Source: DAIOEK01 sp036746315
GTDB lineage: Bacteria; Chloroflexota; Anaerolineae; Anaerolineales; Anaerolineaceae
Length of the DNA: 60,414 nt
Assembly (NCBI GenBank): GCA_036746315.1
Contig: DAIOEK010000013.1
Span: 1 to 60,414 of the forward strand
Direction of reading: 5' to 3'
Each line of letters begins with the position of its first letter. Position 1 is the first letter of the stretch. Made by a program: the position numbers and the translations under genes. Below the pieces are notes generated by a model. It saw only the letters and a program-made list of their open reading frames with translations. It did not search any database and was not told the origin of the DNA. Positions 1 through 7,369 of the stretch are shown piece after piece.

Positions 1-120
1 ATCCCCATATATACGGTATAGAACTTGTGTTCTAGCTCTTCGAATCAGTAGGTTGAAGAGATTGAAGGGTGGGGACCATACCACCTGCCGGCTGGAATAG
101 CTATCAGCAAAAATACCGTT
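1..120. other. Non-coding window edge with two short inverted repeats
   Basis: No convincing gene lies here. Two small perfect hairpins are visible. TAGAAC-TTGT-GTTCTA is at 19-34, and CTCTTC at 36-41 pairs with GAAGAG at 55-60. They lie downstream of the minus-strand MarR operon and could form part of its 3' end, but neither has a T-run, so no terminator is claimed. Confidence 0.3.
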
Positions 121-783
121 CTATTCAAGTGCGTTCGACCGGGCGACTGAAATCAGCCTGGCTTTGTTTTGCCGCACCATGTTCAACCCATTCCATAACA
201 GGTAAATTGAAACGATAACGGAGCCCAGTGCGTCCACGTAACGGGTAGCCGGATGGGTCGGTGCAATTGCAACGGCAAATAACGCACTGACCACGCAAAA
301 ATCAACGAATGCTTTGGCGCGATACAATGTTCGCTGCGCTGCCAGTACCGGACTGCCCTGCTCGCGCGACAAGGCGGTGTAGCGCACCCAAAACCAACTG
401 TTTGTCAGCAGCCCCAGGATGGCAATGACCAGCCCCATGGTCACATTCCCGCTGGGCTTGTAGATAAACATCCGCAGCAGCCCGATGATGAACAGGGCTG
501 CACCCGAGCATGTCATTGCGCCACCGACCGACAGCTTTGCCAGGCGCTCCAGCCGTTCGCGACCAGCCCCGTCGATAGACGCATCCCTTCGCAGCTTTCG
601 GTAGACCCACCACGACATGAAGGAAGCCACTAATTCGGCAGTCCGCCGCACAAAATCCGCCATCTGCGTGGTGGAATGGCTGGTAATCGCGGCAATGCCG
701 GTCACGATGGGTCCCGGGGCACTGAGCAACAGTGCAGCCAGCAGCGTTCTCTCGCTTTTTATTTCCTGATGACCCTGCTCCAT
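121..783 (-). CDS. Cation-efflux (CDF)-like membrane protein without cytoplasmic domain
   Basis: This 220-residue protein has about six hydrophobic segments. It resembles the membrane half of cation diffusion facilitators: an early segment with a MADFVRR element, then a segment with KAFVDF, then a final helix beginning TRYVDALGS, as in CDF helix 6. The usual cytoplasmic C-terminal metal-sensing domain is absent, because the chain ends about 20 residues after the last helix. I chose the Met at 783, which lies one base beyond the stop of the upstream gene, over a longer reading frame that would run back inside that gene. It is the third gene of a MarR-led operon. The metal-transport role is inferred, and the canonical HxxxD/DxxxD sites are not clearly seen, so it may not transport metal at all. 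Confidence 0.55.
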   Translation of the reverse strand: MEQGHQEIKSERTLLAALLLSAPGPIVTGIAAITSHSTTQMADFVRRTAELVASFMSWWVYRKLRRDASIDGAGRERLERLAKLSVGGAMTCSGAALFIIGLLRMFIYKPSGNVTMGLVIAILGLLTNSWFWVRYTALSREQGSPVLAAQRTLYRAKAFVDFCVVSALFAVAIAPTHPATRYVDALGSVIVSIYLLWNGLNMVRQNKARLISVARSNALE

Positions 784-784
784 A

Positions 785-1510
785 CTACATTCCGTTCCAT
801 GAAAGGAGATACAACAATACAAAAGCCGGGATCGCGGCAGAAAATGGAACGGTAATCGTATCCATGCCATTATGCGAAATCAGTTCGACAATTGCACAGA
901 TCGGCGCCACAGCGGATGTCACCAGCAGCAACAATGGCAAGGGCTGACCTGAATATACGATCAGGGTGAGCAATATCGCAAAACCTGAAACGAAATACAT
1001 TGCCAACGTTCCCTCGATGGTTTTATTCCCATCCACCCAGCGATGATTGATTTTTCGACGCCCCCACGCTTTACCAACCAGCGCCGCGGCGGCATCTCCG
1101 AAACCCCAAGCCATCACCGCGACAATGATGATGTACTTCCAGGTGTCCCCCATCCAACCCCAATATATGGTAATCAGTCCGGCGACCATCAGGTGAACTA
1201 TCATCAGGCTCTTCTTTATTTCACCCTTTTTTCGTTCACTGAGCACTTTCATGAATTTTGGATAGCGTTCCGCAAATGTGATTACGGGGTACAGCACAAT
1301 CGCAAAACCCAGCGCGGTCAATGCCGCCAAATACCATGTGACAAACGCATACACATACACAAAGACGGACAGGACACAGACCAGGTGCAGAATTTTGCGA
1401 AACAATTCCTGCGGCAGTTTTAGCCATTTTCGAAGCGTTAACAGTGCAGAAGCGGCAACGATATAGTAACCAACAAGAATACCCAGACCCTTTAACCCTT
1501 CATGCAGCAT
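785..1510 (-). CDS. Phosphatidate cytidylyltransferase / dolichol (phytol) kinase family membrane protein
   Basis: This 241-residue polytopic membrane protein carries the hallmarks of the dolichol kinase/phytol kinase (SEC59, DGK1, VTE5) branch of the CTP-transferase family. These are RKILHL in the first third, GDAAAALVGKAWGRRK near residue 135, KTIEGT about 20 residues later, and NGMDTITVP near the C-terminus. Members use CTP to phosphorylate a polyisoprenoid, phytol or diacylglycerol at the cytoplasmic membrane face; the substrate here is unknown. I prefer the ATG at 1510 because AAGGAG precedes it. It overlaps the end of the MarR gene by 11 bases, so the two are probably translationally coupled. 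A longer start within the marR frame lacks support. Confidence 0.75.
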   Translation of the reverse strand: MLHEGLKGLGILVGYYIVAASALLTLRKWLKLPQELFRKILHLVCVLSVFVYVYAFVTWYLAALTALGFAIVLYPVITFAERYPKFMKVLSERKKGEIKKSLMIVHLMVAGLITIYWGWMGDTWKYIIIVAVMAWGFGDAAAALVGKAWGRRKINHRWVDGNKTIEGTLAMYFVSGFAILLTLIVYSGQPLPLLLLVTSAVAPICAIVELISHNGMDTITVPFSAAIPAFVLLYLLSWNGM

Positions 1511-1976
1511 CGATGTGTTCTCCTTTGTCCTGTTCGTGAATAAAGTTCTTAGATATTCGGGTGAGCAGATCAATCAGCTCGTCAAATTCCGCCGTTGAAA
1601 TATCCTGCCGCGCCACCCGATAGATGTGGTTATAGATCTGCTCGATGGTCCGGGCAACCTGCCCGGCTTTATCGGTGAGAAAAAGTTGATATACCCGCTT
1701 ATCCTCGGGATCCCGCTGACGGATGACGTATCCCTTGGCCCCCAAAGAGTCGACCGCACGCGATATGGCGGCTTTGCTAATATCCAGCTGTTCGACAAGC
1801 TGCTCCTGGCTTACTTTCTCACCCCGAACCAGCATGTGGAGCAGAATATTCCCTTCGGCGCTGCTCAACCCCAATGGGCGCAGTTCCGTGTTGATAATCT
1901 TTCTGGCAGCGCGGATGATGCTATTGGCTGGCAGCCATACGTCGCGTATCGTTGACAAGTTGGCAACACTTTCCAT
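1500..1976 (-). CDS. MarR-family transcriptional regulator
   Basis: This 158-residue protein has the MarR layout. An N-terminal dimerisation helix is followed by a winged helix with recognition helix QLDISKAAISRAVDSL, the wing motif RDPEDKRVYQLFLT near residues 90-105, and a long C-terminal helix. The length is typical. It heads a minus-strand operon with the CTP-transferase-family protein and the CDF-like protein, so those two are its likely regulon. A near-perfect palindrome over its own -35 element (2008-2025) suggests autoregulation. The inducer cannot be read from the sequence. Confidence 0.9.
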   Translation of the reverse strand: MESVANLSTIRDVWLPANSIIRAARKIINTELRPLGLSSAEGNILLHMLVRGEKVSQEQLVEQLDISKAAISRAVDSLGAKGYVIRQRDPEDKRVYQLFLTDKAGQVARTIEQIYNHIYRVARQDISTAEFDELIDLLTRISKNFIHEQDKGEHIDAA

Positions 1977-1993
1977 GCAGATAGTAATTGCTC

Positions 1994-2025
1994 TATTATC
2001 TGCAAATTAGTTAACATGTCAACTA
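1994..2025 (-). promoter_or_regulatory. MarR operon promoter with overlapping palindromic operator
   Basis: On the minus strand, TTGACA (2022-2017) is followed after 16-17 bases by GATAAT/ATAATA (2000-1994), which is a good sigma-70 promoter. The -35 lies inside TAGTTAACATGTCAACTA (2008-2025), whose 9-base half-sites match at all but one position. A dimeric MarR bound there would block RNA polymerase. Binding by the adjacent MarR is an inference from position and symmetry. Confidence 0.65.
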
Positions 2026-2096
2026 TTATCGACCAAACTACCGGAAGCTAAACACGCTCAATTCAAAAACGCTATCCGCTGCGATGACTTGCTAAA

Positions 2097-2735
2097 TTAA
2101 TCTTTTCCCAAATTTTTACACCAGGATCCATAACGTCTTAAAAATGTATTGATAATTTCATCCAACAAGTCTTCGGTGTTCTCCAGGCTCGCTCCATCCG
2201 TGAATAAAGCAGGGTATGTTAAACAACCTTCAACCATCCCATAGAAAATTCGCGCTGGCAGCTCTGGAGACTGAAAATCCAATTTTCCATCCTCCTTTGC
2301 GCTATTCAACCACAGGATCAAAGCCTTGTGAGGACTGTATTGGCTTCGTGTGGCTTTACCAAATTCAATATCCATTAAGAAAACTGAAGTAAACAATTTA
2401 GACAAACCCCGGCGGATTGGGCTGTTGATTAAATATAGCTCCGCTCTGGCAAATTCTTTTAACTGGTCACTTAAAGAGAGCTCCGCAGAATAATGAATGG
2501 GTTTGATCTCTTCACGCTGTTTGAGGAAGTCAGCCACAATTGCCTGAAAGAGAATCTCTTTGCTATCAAAATGATTATAGATCGTACGTTTTGATACCCC
2601 TGCCACTTCTGCGATCTTATCCATGCTCGAAGCTTCAAAGCCGTTTTCAATAAATACGCGGATGGCACCATCCAGGATGATTTTATGTTTATGTGTTGTA
2701 TCTCTTTTTTTTCTGGTTTTTATGTCATTTGTCAT
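2097..2735 (-). CDS. TetR/AcrR-family transcriptional regulator
   Basis: This 212-residue protein begins with a Lys/Arg-rich tail and then the TetR DNA-binding domain (roughly residues 15-62), including ASSMDKIAEVAGVSKRTIYNHF, the canonical helix-turn-helix with the YNHF signature. The remaining helical region is the ligand/dimer domain and its effector is unknown. It is transcribed divergently from the DUF4386-type membrane protein at 2861. The shared 125-bp gap holds two matching inverted repeats, so it probably represses both itself and that gene. Confidence 0.92.
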   Translation of the reverse strand: MTNDIKTRKKRDTTHKHKIILDGAIRVFIENGFEASSMDKIAEVAGVSKRTIYNHFDSKEILFQAIVADFLKQREEIKPIHYSAELSLSDQLKEFARAELYLINSPIRRGLSKLFTSVFLMDIEFGKATRSQYSPHKALILWLNSAKEDGKLDFQSPELPARIFYGMVEGCLTYPALFTDGASLENTEDLLDEIINTFLRRYGSWCKNLGKD

Positions 2736-2751
2736 AGTCTATTCTCCGTAT

Positions 2752-2777
2752 TATATTACACCAAATAGTGTAATATA
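2752..2777. promoter_or_regulatory. Operator 1, perfect inverted repeat in TetR/DUF4386 intergenic region
   Basis: Arms TATATTACAC (2752-2761) and GTGTAATATA (2768-2777) are exact reverse complements separated by six bases. The inner core TTACAC-N6-GTGTAA is repeated at 2796-2813. Its position just upstream of the tetR start suggests autorepression. Confidence 0.7.
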
Positions 2778-2780
2778 ATA

Positions 2781-2813
2781 TTGACTTTTTGTATATTACA
2801 CTGTATAGTGTAG
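2781..2813 (+). promoter_or_regulatory. Promoter for DUF4386 gene overlapped by operator 2
   Basis: TTGACT (2781-2786) and TATAGT (2804-2809) are separated by 17 bases, giving a good sigma-70 promoter on the plus strand. The second copy of the core, TTACAC-N6-GTGTAG (2796-2813), covers the -10, so a bound TetR dimer would occlude it. The distance to the ATG at 2861 is about 50 bases. Confidence 0.65.
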
Positions 2814-2860
2814 TTAAATTTGATCAAAAAGCAAGTCTTTGAAATGAAATTTGGAGAAAA

Positions 2861-3598
2861 ATGAAAGCGATCAGAAACAGATTTACAGTTGCATTGGGGG
2901 TAGCCCTGCTGCTACAGGCCTTTGCCCCCCTCATCAGTGGAGCCCTCCTATTCAATCCCCTGGTGGAAGAAAATGATATCGGGAAGACGATGCTCAATAT
3001 TACGCAAAACCAATTCACAGCAAATCTTTCTGCATTTTTGGATATCGTAACAGCTATGGGGATCATCTGGCTGGCAGTTCTTTTGTTCCATTTACTCAAG
3101 AAGGTCAATCGGGTTTGGGCGGCTATCGGAATGTTTTTCTACTTTTTAGAAGCCAACATGCTCGTCGTGAGCAAGATTGCCGCATTTGCCTTAATTACGC
3201 TCAGCCGCATTTACTCGATACACTTTGACAAGTCCCTTGAGCCGGCAGGACAGATTTTGCTTCAGGTAAAAGATTTCTCATACAGCATGGCCATGCTTCC
3301 ATTCGGAATCGGCGCGATTCTTCTTTACTATCTATTGGCCAAAAGCAAAGCCATACCGACCTGGTTGTCGATCTATGGGTTGGTCACGACATTACCTGTT
3401 ATGGTCGGCTCGGTCTTAAGTTCGTATGGGGTTGACGTGCCTTTCGCAATTTATGCGCCGTATATCCCATTCGAGTTCTTCGTCGGTTTTTTTGTATTGA
3501 TCAGAGGACTGGTGGAAAATTCGCTTGGGGAGCCATTAAGCCATTCCCAGCAGAGAGTGCTCGAGAAAGCGAAGAACAATATATATCAGGTATCATAA
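2861..3598 (+). CDS. DUF4386-family multi-pass membrane protein
   Basis: This 245-residue protein has about six membrane segments. It matches the DUF4386 family in its opening (a hydrophobic helix ending before LFNPLVEEND), its second helix (FLDIVTAMGIIWLAVLLFHLLKKVNRVWA), and its periodic helices through residue 225. The function of the family is unknown. GGAGAAAA lies just before the ATG. Control by the divergent TetR protein through two operators suggests that it answers a small molecule, perhaps as a membrane-stress or efflux-associated protein. A terminator follows at 3635. Confidence 0.8.
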   Translation: MKAIRNRFTVALGVALLLQAFAPLISGALLFNPLVEENDIGKTMLNITQNQFTANLSAFLDIVTAMGIIWLAVLLFHLLKKVNRVWAAIGMFFYFLEANMLVVSKIAAFALITLSRIYSIHFDKSLEPAGQILLQVKDFSYSMAMLPFGIGAILLYYLLAKSKAIPTWLSIYGLVTTLPVMVGSVLSSYGVDVPFAIYAPYIPFEFFVGFFVLIRGLVENSLGEPLSHSQQRVLEKAKNNIYQVS

Positions 3599-3634
3599 AT
3601 CTCCGCAGACTTAGCTGGAATCGTCCAGGCAGCG

Positions 3635-3671
3635 AAAACAGACCCGCACACGTTTTGCGGGTCTGTTTTAT
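3635..3671 (+). terminator. Intrinsic terminator after DUF4386 gene
   Basis: The arms AAAACAGACCCGCA and TGCGGGTCTGTTTT pair perfectly over 14 bases around a short loop. The 3' arm ends in a T-rich run on the plus strand. The A-rich left edge means it may also work for the convergent minus-strand methyltransferase gene ending at 3717. Confidence 0.85.
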
Positions 3672-3716
3672 TTAGTTTCAGCACAACTCCATCACGTGGT
3701 CAACCCGACTATTTAC

Positions 3717-4952
3717 CTACAGTACACCTTTCGTCATCATGGTCACACACTCCACGTGGTAAGTCTGCGGGAAAAGGTCAAATGGCTGCACCCGCCCGGG
3801 CGTATATCCGCCCGCCGCCAGCCGGGCTACATCCCGGGCAAAGGTGGAAGGATCGCAGGAAACATAAACAATATATTCGGGCGATAACTTCACCAAAGCC
3901 TCCGTGACTGCATTTCCCAACCCTGCGCGCGGCGGATCGACGATCACCACCCGGGGCTGCATTTCGAGATAAGGGAAAACCTGCTCAGCCGAACCCTGGT
4001 AAAGTGCCACGTCGTTGAAATCAGCCAGATTGACCGTAAAATCTTCACAGGCTGATTCCGATAGCTCGATCCCGATCAGATTATCCACGCGGGTGGCGAG
4101 AAAACGGCTGAACAGACCCACCCCGCAGTAGAGATCGACCAGGGTTCCCAGCTTTCCGGGAGGGAGAAGATCGAGCACATGCTGCACCATTTTCCCGGCG
4201 ACCGGTGTGTTTACCTGAAAGAAGGCACCGGCGGAAACCTGGAAGAGTTGATCGCTCACCTGTATAGGAATAAAGGGATTGCCAGCCAATACCAGGCTGC
4301 CCGCCGGTCCAAGATGGACCACCGAATAAGGCAAATCCAGTTCGAGCTCGGGCACATCCAGAGAGCCCGTCTCCAGTGAAACGAGCACATCTTCATCCTC
4401 CCCTGAGCGGATCGATACCCTTTCCATAAGACAAGTTGGATCAAGCGCAAGGTCTTTCCAAGCCTGCTCCACGGATGGCAGCGGCAAAAAGCACTCCTCA
4501 ATAGGGATCACATCATGAGAACGGGCGCGCTGGTATCCCAGCCGACCATCCATGGTCTGGTGAAATTGAACCGTATTGCGATAGTTCCATTCCATTGGAG
4601 AAGCAATCACCGGCGCCACTTCCACCCGACCCGCAAGCCCGGAATGACGAAGCTGATCCAACACCATTTCCCGCTTCTGCTCCAACTGGCAGGCATAGGT
4701 CATGTGCTGCAACTGACAACCGCCGCAATCTCCAAAATGTTTGCAGCGTGGAACAATGCGGTTCGGAGAAGCTTTCAGCACTTCCAACAGTTCCGCCCGT
4801 GCATACTTCTTTTTATCTTCCACTATCCGAATTCGTACAAGCTCTCCCGGTATGGTGAACGGAACAAATACCGCCTTTCCATCGGGAAGGCGTCCAACAC
4901 CTTCACCGCCATAAGAAAGCCCGTCGATAAAAATCTCCAACCCATCCGGCAT
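3717..4952 (-). CDS. rlmD: 23S rRNA (uracil-5-)-methyltransferase RlmD/TrmA family
   Basis: This protein of about 411 residues methylates C5 of a uridine in 23S rRNA using SAM. An N-terminal TRAM-like domain is followed by an iron-sulfur site, with Cys at positions 74, 80, 83 and 158 if counted from the longer TTG start at 4964. That spacing matches the 4Fe-4S cluster of RumA/RlmD. The SAM motif DLYCGVGLFS, the VDPPRAGLG motif and the catalytic-Cys loop YVSCDPSTFARD follow. I place the start at ATG 4952; an in-frame TTG at 4964 is possible. The start codon sits in one arm of a long imperfect hairpin (4946-5011). Assignment to RlmD rather than a paralogue such as RlmC/RlmCD is not certain. Confidence 0.85.
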   Translation of the reverse strand: MPDGLEIFIDGLSYGGEGVGRLPDGKAVFVPFTIPGELVRIRIVEDKKKYARAELLEVLKASPNRIVPRCKHFGDCGGCQLQHMTYACQLEQKREMVLDQLRHSGLAGRVEVAPVIASPMEWNYRNTVQFHQTMDGRLGYQRARSHDVIPIEECFLPLPSVEQAWKDLALDPTCLMERVSIRSGEDEDVLVSLETGSLDVPELELDLPYSVVHLGPAGSLVLAGNPFIPIQVSDQLFQVSAGAFFQVNTPVAGKMVQHVLDLLPPGKLGTLVDLYCGVGLFSRFLATRVDNLIGIELSESACEDFTVNLADFNDVALYQGSAEQVFPYLEMQPRVVIVDPPRAGLGNAVTEALVKLSPEYIVYVSCDPSTFARDVARLAAGGYTPGRVQPFDLFPQTYHVECVTMMTKGVL

Positions 4953-5011
4953 ATCCAAATCCAATCCGATTTTTTATTGATATTATCATCGAATCGGATT
5001 TGGATGTCCGG
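4946..5011 (-). promoter_or_regulatory. Long imperfect hairpin covering the rlmD start codon
   Basis: Reading the minus strand, CCGGACATCCAAATCCGATT pairs with AATCGG-ATT-GGATTTGGAT-ATGCCGG around a 20-base AT-rich loop, with small bulges. The 3' arm contains the ATG of rlmD, so the fold would hide the start codon. It is not followed by a T-run, so it does not look like a terminator for the upstream lipoprotein gene. Confidence 0.4.
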
Positions 5012-5047
5012 AAAAACGGATGCGTGGGATTCTCCCCGCCGGGGAGA

Positions 5048-5875
5048 TTATTCGGAAGTTTCTTCCACTTCGGTAAGAGTCGCTTCTTCCGTGGGGACGG
5101 GTGTTGCGGTATCCGCTGCCTTTGTGGGTGTGGCAGTATTTGCGATCGTGGTACTGGTCGCCGTGGGGGCGGTGGTTGCAGTGGAGGTGGAAGACGTCGT
5201 GGTCGTTGTAGCGGTGGGCGTGGCAGTGGTAGTGGCACTCGAACCGACATAAATGTAAACGTAGAACGGAGTTCCACTCGTATCCAGGCCGAATTCCACG
5301 CCAGATGAGTTCTCCAGCCGCCAGTAGCCATAATAATAGCCTGAGGTGGTCGGAGCGACCAGATCGACAGAGATCTTCAAACTTTCACCGGGGCTGATAT
5401 CCTCATCGGTCAAGGCTTGTGAATCAGGGCCATCCATCTGTTCACCGCTGTAGAAAACCAGGGAATAGTCTTCATCCCAGGTACAAGTGCCGGCGTTGCT
5501 GATCTTCCAGGTTTTGGTAAATTCTTCACCCGGATCCAGTTCGGTGCCGTCGGCAATAGTCACATCCGCAACAAAAGCCGCCAGATCACAGCTGGTTGTC
5601 GTATACGAAGCAGAGCCATACTGATAGGTCACCGGTGTGGCAGGTTGAAGTGTGGGAATTGCCATGGTAGAAGTTGCGGTTGCTTCGGGGGTGGCAGTGG
5701 GAAGTGGCGTCGATGTGCTGACCGGTTCTGAAAACTTGGTTGCCGTCAGGTAGAATGAGGCGGTTTCAGCCGCCTGGGTAAGCACCTGATCGGCAGTTAA
5801 TGCTTCATTGCGGGACAAATTGCATCCCGAGGCAGTGAGGGTCATTAATACCAAAATGATGATGTTCTGTTTCAT
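5048..5875 (-). CDS. Secreted lipoprotein with NBR1-type Ig-like domain
   Basis: This 275-residue protein starts with a lipoprotein signal peptide ending in the lipobox TASGC (Cys18), so it should be anchored to the outer face of the membrane. A Thr/Pro-rich linker (about 45-80) leads to a single beta-sandwich domain (about 95-215). The domain has ADGTELDPGEEFTKTWKISNAGTCTWDEDYSLVF and the later PTTSGYYYGYWRL, matching the Ig-like domain named after NBR1 that recurs in Chloroflexota surface proteins. The tail is a Thr/Ala-rich low-complexity stretch ending in acidic residues. AGGAG precedes the ATG. The ligand is unknown; a role in binding or as a scaffold at the cell surface is inference. 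Confidence 0.8.
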   Translation of the reverse strand: MKQNIIILVLMTLTASGCNLSRNEALTADQVLTQAAETASFYLTATKFSEPVSTSTPLPTATPEATATSTMAIPTLQPATPVTYQYGSASYTTTSCDLAAFVADVTIADGTELDPGEEFTKTWKISNAGTCTWDEDYSLVFYSGEQMDGPDSQALTDEDISPGESLKISVDLVAPTTSGYYYGYWRLENSSGVEFGLDTSGTPFYVYIYVGSSATTTATPTATTTTTSSTSTATTAPTATSTTIANTATPTKAADTATPVPTEEATLTEVEETSE

Positions 5876-5961
5876 TTGTTCTCTCCTAGAAATCGGATCA
5901 CCTCCATCCTACTTTCAGGATGTGAACTGAAAAGGGGAGAAATTGTGTAGATTTGATGAAA

Positions 5962-5989
5962 AAAGCGGGAACCATACGGTTCCCGCTTT
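5962..5989 (-). terminator. Intrinsic terminator after the class V aminotransferase gene
   Basis: AAAGCGGGAACC and GGTTCCCGCTTT form a perfect 12-bp stem with a four-base loop, 17 bases beyond the aminotransferase stop codon. On the minus strand the stem runs into TTTTTTC, as expected for rho-independent termination. Confidence 0.9.
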
Positions 5990-6006
5990 GCATAAGCAGC
6001 AATTAT

Positions 6007-7077
6007 TTACAGTGTCTTCAAGTATTCATCCATCAGACCCAGCAGTTTATCCACATCAGACATCTGAATCTCACCCATGTGGGCAATACGGTAGGTCTTG
6101 TTCTTCAAATCACCGTATCCGTTCGCAATACGCAACTCATGCGGTTTGAGGAATTCATTCAGACCGGGTATATCCATGTTGCGGGTATTGTTGATGGTGG
6201 AAACGGTCTTGGAGCGATATCCGGCAGGGGCAAGAGGTTCCATGCCCTGAGAAATCCCCCAATCTTGGGTTCGTTTTGCCATGGCCGCATGGCGGGCGTA
6301 ACGATTCTCCAGTCCTTCCGCCAGCATTCGATCCAACTGGGCATTCAGCGCCCAGATAAGGGACATGGCGGGGGTCATGGGGGTGGAATCTTTGACGCGA
6401 TGTTTTTCCAGCAGGAGAAGATCGAAATACCAGCCGCGGAACTTGACCGTTTCAGCTTTCTTCATGGCGCGTTCAGAAGCGGCGCCAAATGCCAACCCCG
6501 GGGGCAGGGCAAAGCACTTTTGGGATGAAGTGAGCAAAAAGTCCAGACCCCAGGCATCAAATTCAATCTTGACGCCGCCCAGGCTGGAGACTGCATCCAC
6601 CAGAATCAAAGTATCAGGGCTGACTTTGTGCACCACTTCCGCCAATTCCTTGAGAGGATTTTCAGCACCAGTGGAAGTTTCGTTATGTACGATGGTCACG
6701 ATCTCGTAATGTTTTGCCTTCAAGGCATCAGCCAGCATGTCCGGTTTGATTACTTCACCCCAGGGCACTTCCAGCTTATCCGCCTGTTTGCCATTGGCTG
6801 TCGCAACATCATTCCACCTTTTCGCAAATGCGCCATTGACACAGGATAGAACAGTCTCATTGGCAAAGTTGCGAATTCCGGCTTCCTGCAAGCCTGATCC
6901 GGAAGAAGTGGAAATGAAAACAGGGCGCTCGGTGGCAAAAACCTGGCGCAGTTTTTCATCGCACCCCCTGAAGATGGCTTCAAAATCTTTGCTGCGATGC
7001 GGAATCATCGGCCTGGTCTGTGCTGCAAGCACTTCATCCGCAACATCCACTGGACCTGGAACAAACATTCGTGACAT
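6007..7077 (-). CDS. Class V aminotransferase (alanine-glyoxylate / serine-pyruvate type)
   Basis: This 356-residue PLP enzyme has the fold type I, class V layout. MFVPGPVDV opens the chain, followed by a PLP-phosphate loop STSSGSGLQEA near residue 57, HNETSTG (131-137), Asp161 in LVDAVSSLGG, and the Schiff-base Lys187 in SSQKCFALPPG. Such enzymes transfer the amino group of serine or alanine to glyoxylate or pyruvate, and some relatives act as phosphoserine or 2-aminoethylphosphonate transaminases. The substrate cannot be set from sequence. The gene follows the sortase operon but is separated from it by a terminator-like hairpin, so it is probably its own unit. Confidence 0.88.
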   Translation of the reverse strand: MSRMFVPGPVDVADEVLAAQTRPMIPHRSKDFEAIFRGCDEKLRQVFATERPVFISTSSGSGLQEAGIRNFANETVLSCVNGAFAKRWNDVATANGKQADKLEVPWGEVIKPDMLADALKAKHYEIVTIVHNETSTGAENPLKELAEVVHKVSPDTLILVDAVSSLGGVKIEFDAWGLDFLLTSSQKCFALPPGLAFGAASERAMKKAETVKFRGWYFDLLLLEKHRVKDSTPMTPAMSLIWALNAQLDRMLAEGLENRYARHAAMAKRTQDWGISQGMEPLAPAGYRSKTVSTINNTRNMDIPGLNEFLKPHELRIANGYGDLKNKTYRIAHMGEIQMSDVDKLLGLMDEYLKTL

Positions 7078-7113
7078 TCCATTCTCCTTTATGCTTTGGT
7101 TGATATGTGAAAA

Positions 7114-7133
7114 CTCCAGTCACATGACTGGAG
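7114..7133 (-). terminator. Probable terminator after sortase/small membrane protein operon
   Basis: CTCCAGT-CACATG-ACTGGAG forms a 7-bp stem that reads into GTTTTC on the minus strand. It lies 13 bases past the stop of the small membrane protein. The short T-run makes it a modest terminator. Confidence 0.5.
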
Positions 7134-7146
7134 ATTCTTACCGGCA

Positions 7147-7353
7147 CTAGTTCAAAATAAAAGTCAGCGCGATCAACACTGCAATGAAGAACGCAGCAAG
7201 ATAGAGAATGCGCTTGATGCCTTTCTTGATTTCTGTGTAATCCGGATTAAACTCCGTGGCGCCCGAGAAGCGGCGCTGAACTGCCACCTGATCGCTGCCG
7301 GTCGGGGTTTTCATTGTGCCTGACGACACCTGACGTTTCTGTCTTTTGCTCAT
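7147..7353 (-). CDS. Small single-span membrane protein in sortase operon
   Basis: This 68-residue protein has a basic N-terminus (MSKRQKRQVSSG), a polar middle, and one C-terminal membrane helix (about 48-66, ending TFILN). GGAG with good spacing supports the ATG at 7353. The gene starts 16 bases after the sortase stop and is evidently co-transcribed. I do not recognise a family. It has no LPXTG-like sorting motif, so it is not an obvious sortase substrate; a tail-anchored accessory subunit is one possibility. Confidence 0.6.
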   Translation of the reverse strand: MSKRQKRQVSSGTMKTPTGSDQVAVQRRFSGATEFNPDYTEIKKGIKRILYLAAFFIAVLIALTFILN

Positions 7354-7369
7354 TCCTGCTCCTAAAATG

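Noticed and set aside
5000..5308. Cys/Gly-rich open frame opposite the Ig-like lipoprotein tail
   Set aside because: It arises from antisense reading of Thr-rich repeats; the lipoprotein frame has signal peptide, domain and SD.
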